A stretch of 64,000 nucleotides of DNA. It comes from Evansella halocellulosilytica. GTDB taxonomy: Bacteria > Bacillota > Bacilli > Bacillales > Salisediminibacteriaceae. Position 1 is the first letter of the stretch; the number at the start of each line of letters is the position of its first letter. A program made the position numbers and the translations under genes. The stretch is from the NCBI RefSeq assembly GCF_002335745.1, contig NZ_NIST01000001.1, positions 1,770,039-1,834,038 of the forward strand, in the 5' to 3' direction. The notes under the pieces are model-generated. The model was not told the DNA's origin. It saw only the letters and a program-made list of their open reading frames with translations, and made no database searches. Positions 63,393 to 64,000 of the stretch are shown piece by piece.

Positions 63393-63890
63393 ATGATGCT
63401 AAAATACACGATTTGTTTTTTAAAAAGGGACGATGAGATTTTACTCCTAAACCGAGAAAGAGCACCGTGGATGGGGAGATGGAACGGTGTCGGTGGTAAA
63501 CTGGAGCGAGGCGAATCGCCTAAAGAATGTGCGTTACGTGAGATCGAAGAAGAAACAGAAATTGTGTTGACGGATATTACGTACAAAGGGGATATTATGT
63601 GGGATATAGATAATTCCTACTCTGGCGGAATGTACGCGTTTGTCGCGGAACTGCCAGTAACGCTTGACTTTCCAACACCTCGAAAAACAACTGAAGGTAT
63701 TTTAGATTGGAAAAAAATAAAGTGGGTACTCGACCCGAAAAATGATGGCCTTGCAAATTTAAAATATTTTTTGCAGAAAATGCTTTATGAAGATGAGCGA
63801 TATATCCACCATTTCACATATGAAAGTGATGATGTTCTCAACTTTTCATCAGTGCGAGTGGAACCGGAATGGAGTGGGGCGAGTAAGTGA
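63393..63890 (+). CDS. Nudix hydrolase, 8-oxo-dGTP diphosphatase-like
   Basis: 165 residues. Nudix box GGKLERGESPKECALREIEE followed by ETEI: the catalytic RExxEE core is intact, and the usual Gly after it is Glu. N-terminal YTICFLKRDDEILLLNRERA and APWMGRWNGVGGK are typical of MutT-like members. It probably hydrolyses an oxidised or modified nucleoside triphosphate. The stop overlaps the next start (GTGA), so translation is coupled to the P-loop kinase gene. Confidence 0.9.
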   Translation: MMLKYTICFLKRDDEILLLNRERAPWMGRWNGVGGKLERGESPKECALREIEEETEIVLTDITYKGDIMWDIDNSYSGGMYAFVAELPVTLDFPTPRKTTEGILDWKKIKWVLDPKNDGLANLKYFLQKMLYEDERYIHHFTYESDDVLNFSSVRVEPEWSGASK

Positions 63891-64000
63891 ATAAGAAAAT
63901 CCATATTGTCGGCTCGGTTGGGAGCGGGAAGACGACATTAGCAAAGTCGCTATCACATGAATTCAACATACCTTATTATGAACTTGATAATGTCGTTTGG
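63887..64000 (+). CDS. P-loop kinase-like protein (adenylate kinase/FlaR-like), N-terminal part
   Basis: 38 residues before the window ends: VNKKIHIVGSVGSGKTTLAK with Walker A GSVGSGKTT, then HEFNIPYYELDNVVW. The D-x-x-V/I-x-W pattern after the P-loop is typical of DNA-topology-modulation FlaR-like and shikimate/adenylate-kinase-like ATPases. GTG start overlaps the Nudix stop. Confidence 0.8.
   Translation, partial: MNKKIHIVGSVGSGKTTLAKSLSHEFNIPYYELDNVVW

Overview
The window looks like a chromosome segment of a low-GC, endospore-forming Bacillaceae species, probably alkaliphilic or salt-tolerant. The evidence is a ger spore-germination operon, Bacillus-type AAGGAGG ribosome sites with many GTG/TTG starts, sigma-A-like promoters, interspersed repeats of a kind common in Bacillaceae, and lipoproteins whose lipobox is followed by very acidic linkers. 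I see no rRNA, tRNA or CRISPR array. Genes run in small, mostly self-contained operons.

Layout. 1-5 kb: end of a chloramphenicol acetyltransferase gene, cardiolipin synthase, and katG with two PerR-like boxes. 5-11 kb: a TetR regulator with its palindromic operator, an ABC-2 exporter (ATPase plus permease) and a MacB/FtsX-type exporter (permease plus ATPase), followed by a YjbR-like gene and a nucleotidyltransferase-like gene. 12-16 kb: a MerR/TipAS regulator driving an ABC multidrug exporter, then an ECF sigma/anti-sigma pair. 16-20 kb: minus-strand membrane genes, three of them CBO0543-like. 20-24 kb: ger operon in the order small-B-C-A. 24-29 kb: glycosyltransferase, PAP2 phosphatase, polar amino-acid ABC importer, and a decayed acyl-CoA synthetase. 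29-34 kb: amidohydrolase, NhaC-type antiporter and FCD regulator. 34-35.4 kb: an IS3-family element with a programmed -1 frameshift site. 35.6-42 kb: SnoaL-like protein, Dph6-like ligase, M42 peptidase, acyl-CoA synthetase, two ElaA-type acetyltransferases, a second MerR/TipAS regulator, and a VOC pseudogene. 43-46.5 kb: MFS carrier, glycerophosphodiesterase, NERD-domain protein. 46.8-53 kb: a complete oligopeptide ABC importer with an XRE-cupin regulator as its last gene. 53.5-56.5 kb: chemoreceptor, then an ArsR-controlled DUF318 permease with three matching operators. 57-64 kb: acetyltransferases, M23 peptidase plus bactofilin, YitT, VOC/GNAT genes (two broken), Nudix hydrolase and a truncated P-loop kinase.

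The most unusual content lies between the genes. (1) A set of long, nearly perfect hairpins has a constant GTGCCTGGCAC centre but arms that differ at every locus (36010, 39659, 45181, 53398; a related core at 60824). (2) Two non-coding interspersed repeats, R1 (24044 and 32659) and R2 (42158 and 56600), have predicted stems that are kept by compensatory base changes between copies. (3) A 15-unit, 21-bp tandem array directly abuts, and supplies the end of, the NERD gene. Recent gene decay is also visible: five pseudogenes, two of them side by side near 62 kb.
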